A program made the position numbers and the translations under genes. A model generated the notes under the pieces. It saw nothing but the letters and a program-made list of their open reading frames with translations, made no database searches and was not told where the DNA came from. From contig JABSSB010000013.1 in NCBI GenBank assembly GCA_013214715.1, positions 1-22,309 of the forward strand: a stretch of DNA of 22,309 bases, written 5' to 3'. The DNA comes from Paracoccaceae bacterium (GTDB lineage: Bacteria > Pseudomonadota > Alphaproteobacteria > Rhodobacterales > Rhodobacteraceae). Position 1 is the stretch's first letter; every line of letters starts with the position of its first letter. Shown piece after piece: positions 22,222-22,309 of this stretch.

Positions 22222-22309
22222 AGATCATTGCTTGTTACTCCAACAAGGGCGGGGTTGGGAAAACCGCGACCTCGGTCAATCTGGCCCACGCTTTTGCCCA
22301 GGCGGGCAA
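22218..22309 (+). CDS. ParA/MinD family ATPase, 5' part only
   Basis: The first 30 codons are visible before the window ends. MKIIACYSNKGGVGKTATSV contains the deviant Walker A motif KGGVGKT (residues 10-16) with the signature lysine K10 of ParA/MinD ATPases. The next segment, NLAHAFAQAG, is the usual first helix. These ATPases bind the nucleoid or the membrane in the ATP form and move or space cargo such as plasmids, chromosomal loci, carboxysomes or chemoreceptor clusters. The start overlaps the CHAD stop. No parB-like gene is visible within the window, so chromosome partition is not indicated. Confidence 0.88.
   Translation, partial: MKIIACYSNKGGVGKTATSVNLAHAFAQAG

Overview
The window reads as a chromosomal segment of an alphaproteobacterium, most likely Rhodobacteraceae (Roseobacter-type). 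The evidence is high GC, dense genes with many 4-bp ATGA stop/start overlaps, an alphaproteobacterial-type LexA box (GTTC-N7-GTTC), and typical neighbours: a short methylenetetrahydrofolate reductase with a corrinoid methyltransferase and a 'virulence factor' family protein. I see no tRNA, rRNA, insertion sequence, phage gene or CRISPR array. No gene-free stretch exceeds 200 bp.

Layout. (1) 1-1777 (+): the 3' part of an unrecognised gene, overlapped by an HPr-kinase-like P-loop protein. (2) 1804-4997 (-): an MFS transporter, a secreted YceI protein, an ImuA homologue with a clear SOS promoter that appears to give a leaderless mRNA, and a secreted DUF4329/JAMM-like protein whose start codon abuts the terminator of the gene upstream. 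(3) 5000-10229: a solitary family-5 ABC solute-binding protein (-), divergent from a tightly coupled four-gene catabolic operon (+): hydantoinase/dihydropyrimidinase, VOC protein, Asp/Glu (hydantoin) racemase and DapA-family aldolase/lyase. (4) 10221-14856 (-): a coupled operon of ABC ATPase, FtsX-type permease, CrtC/AttH-type lipocalin-like exported protein and FMN-binding PNPOx-family protein. (5) 14932-17918: a small K+-channel-like protein (+), facing cardiolipin synthase and Ppx/GppA phosphatase (-). (6) 18077-20448 (+): one-carbon operon ('virulence factor' family protein, MTHFR, methyl-H4folate:corrinoid methyltransferase) closed by a strong terminator. (7) 20466-22309 (+): a tiny ribbon-helix-helix protein, a degenerate CYTH-like plus CHAD protein, and the start of a ParA-family ATPase coupled to it by an ATGA overlap.

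Most novel leads: the CHAD-ParA (with RHH) pair, which could be a positioning system for polyphosphate granules; the hydantoinase/VOC/racemase/DapA-like pathway, whose substrate is unknown and whose DapA-like enzyme lacks the usual catalytic tyrosine; and the leaderless, LexA-controlled imuA, which has no imuB or dnaE2 beside it.
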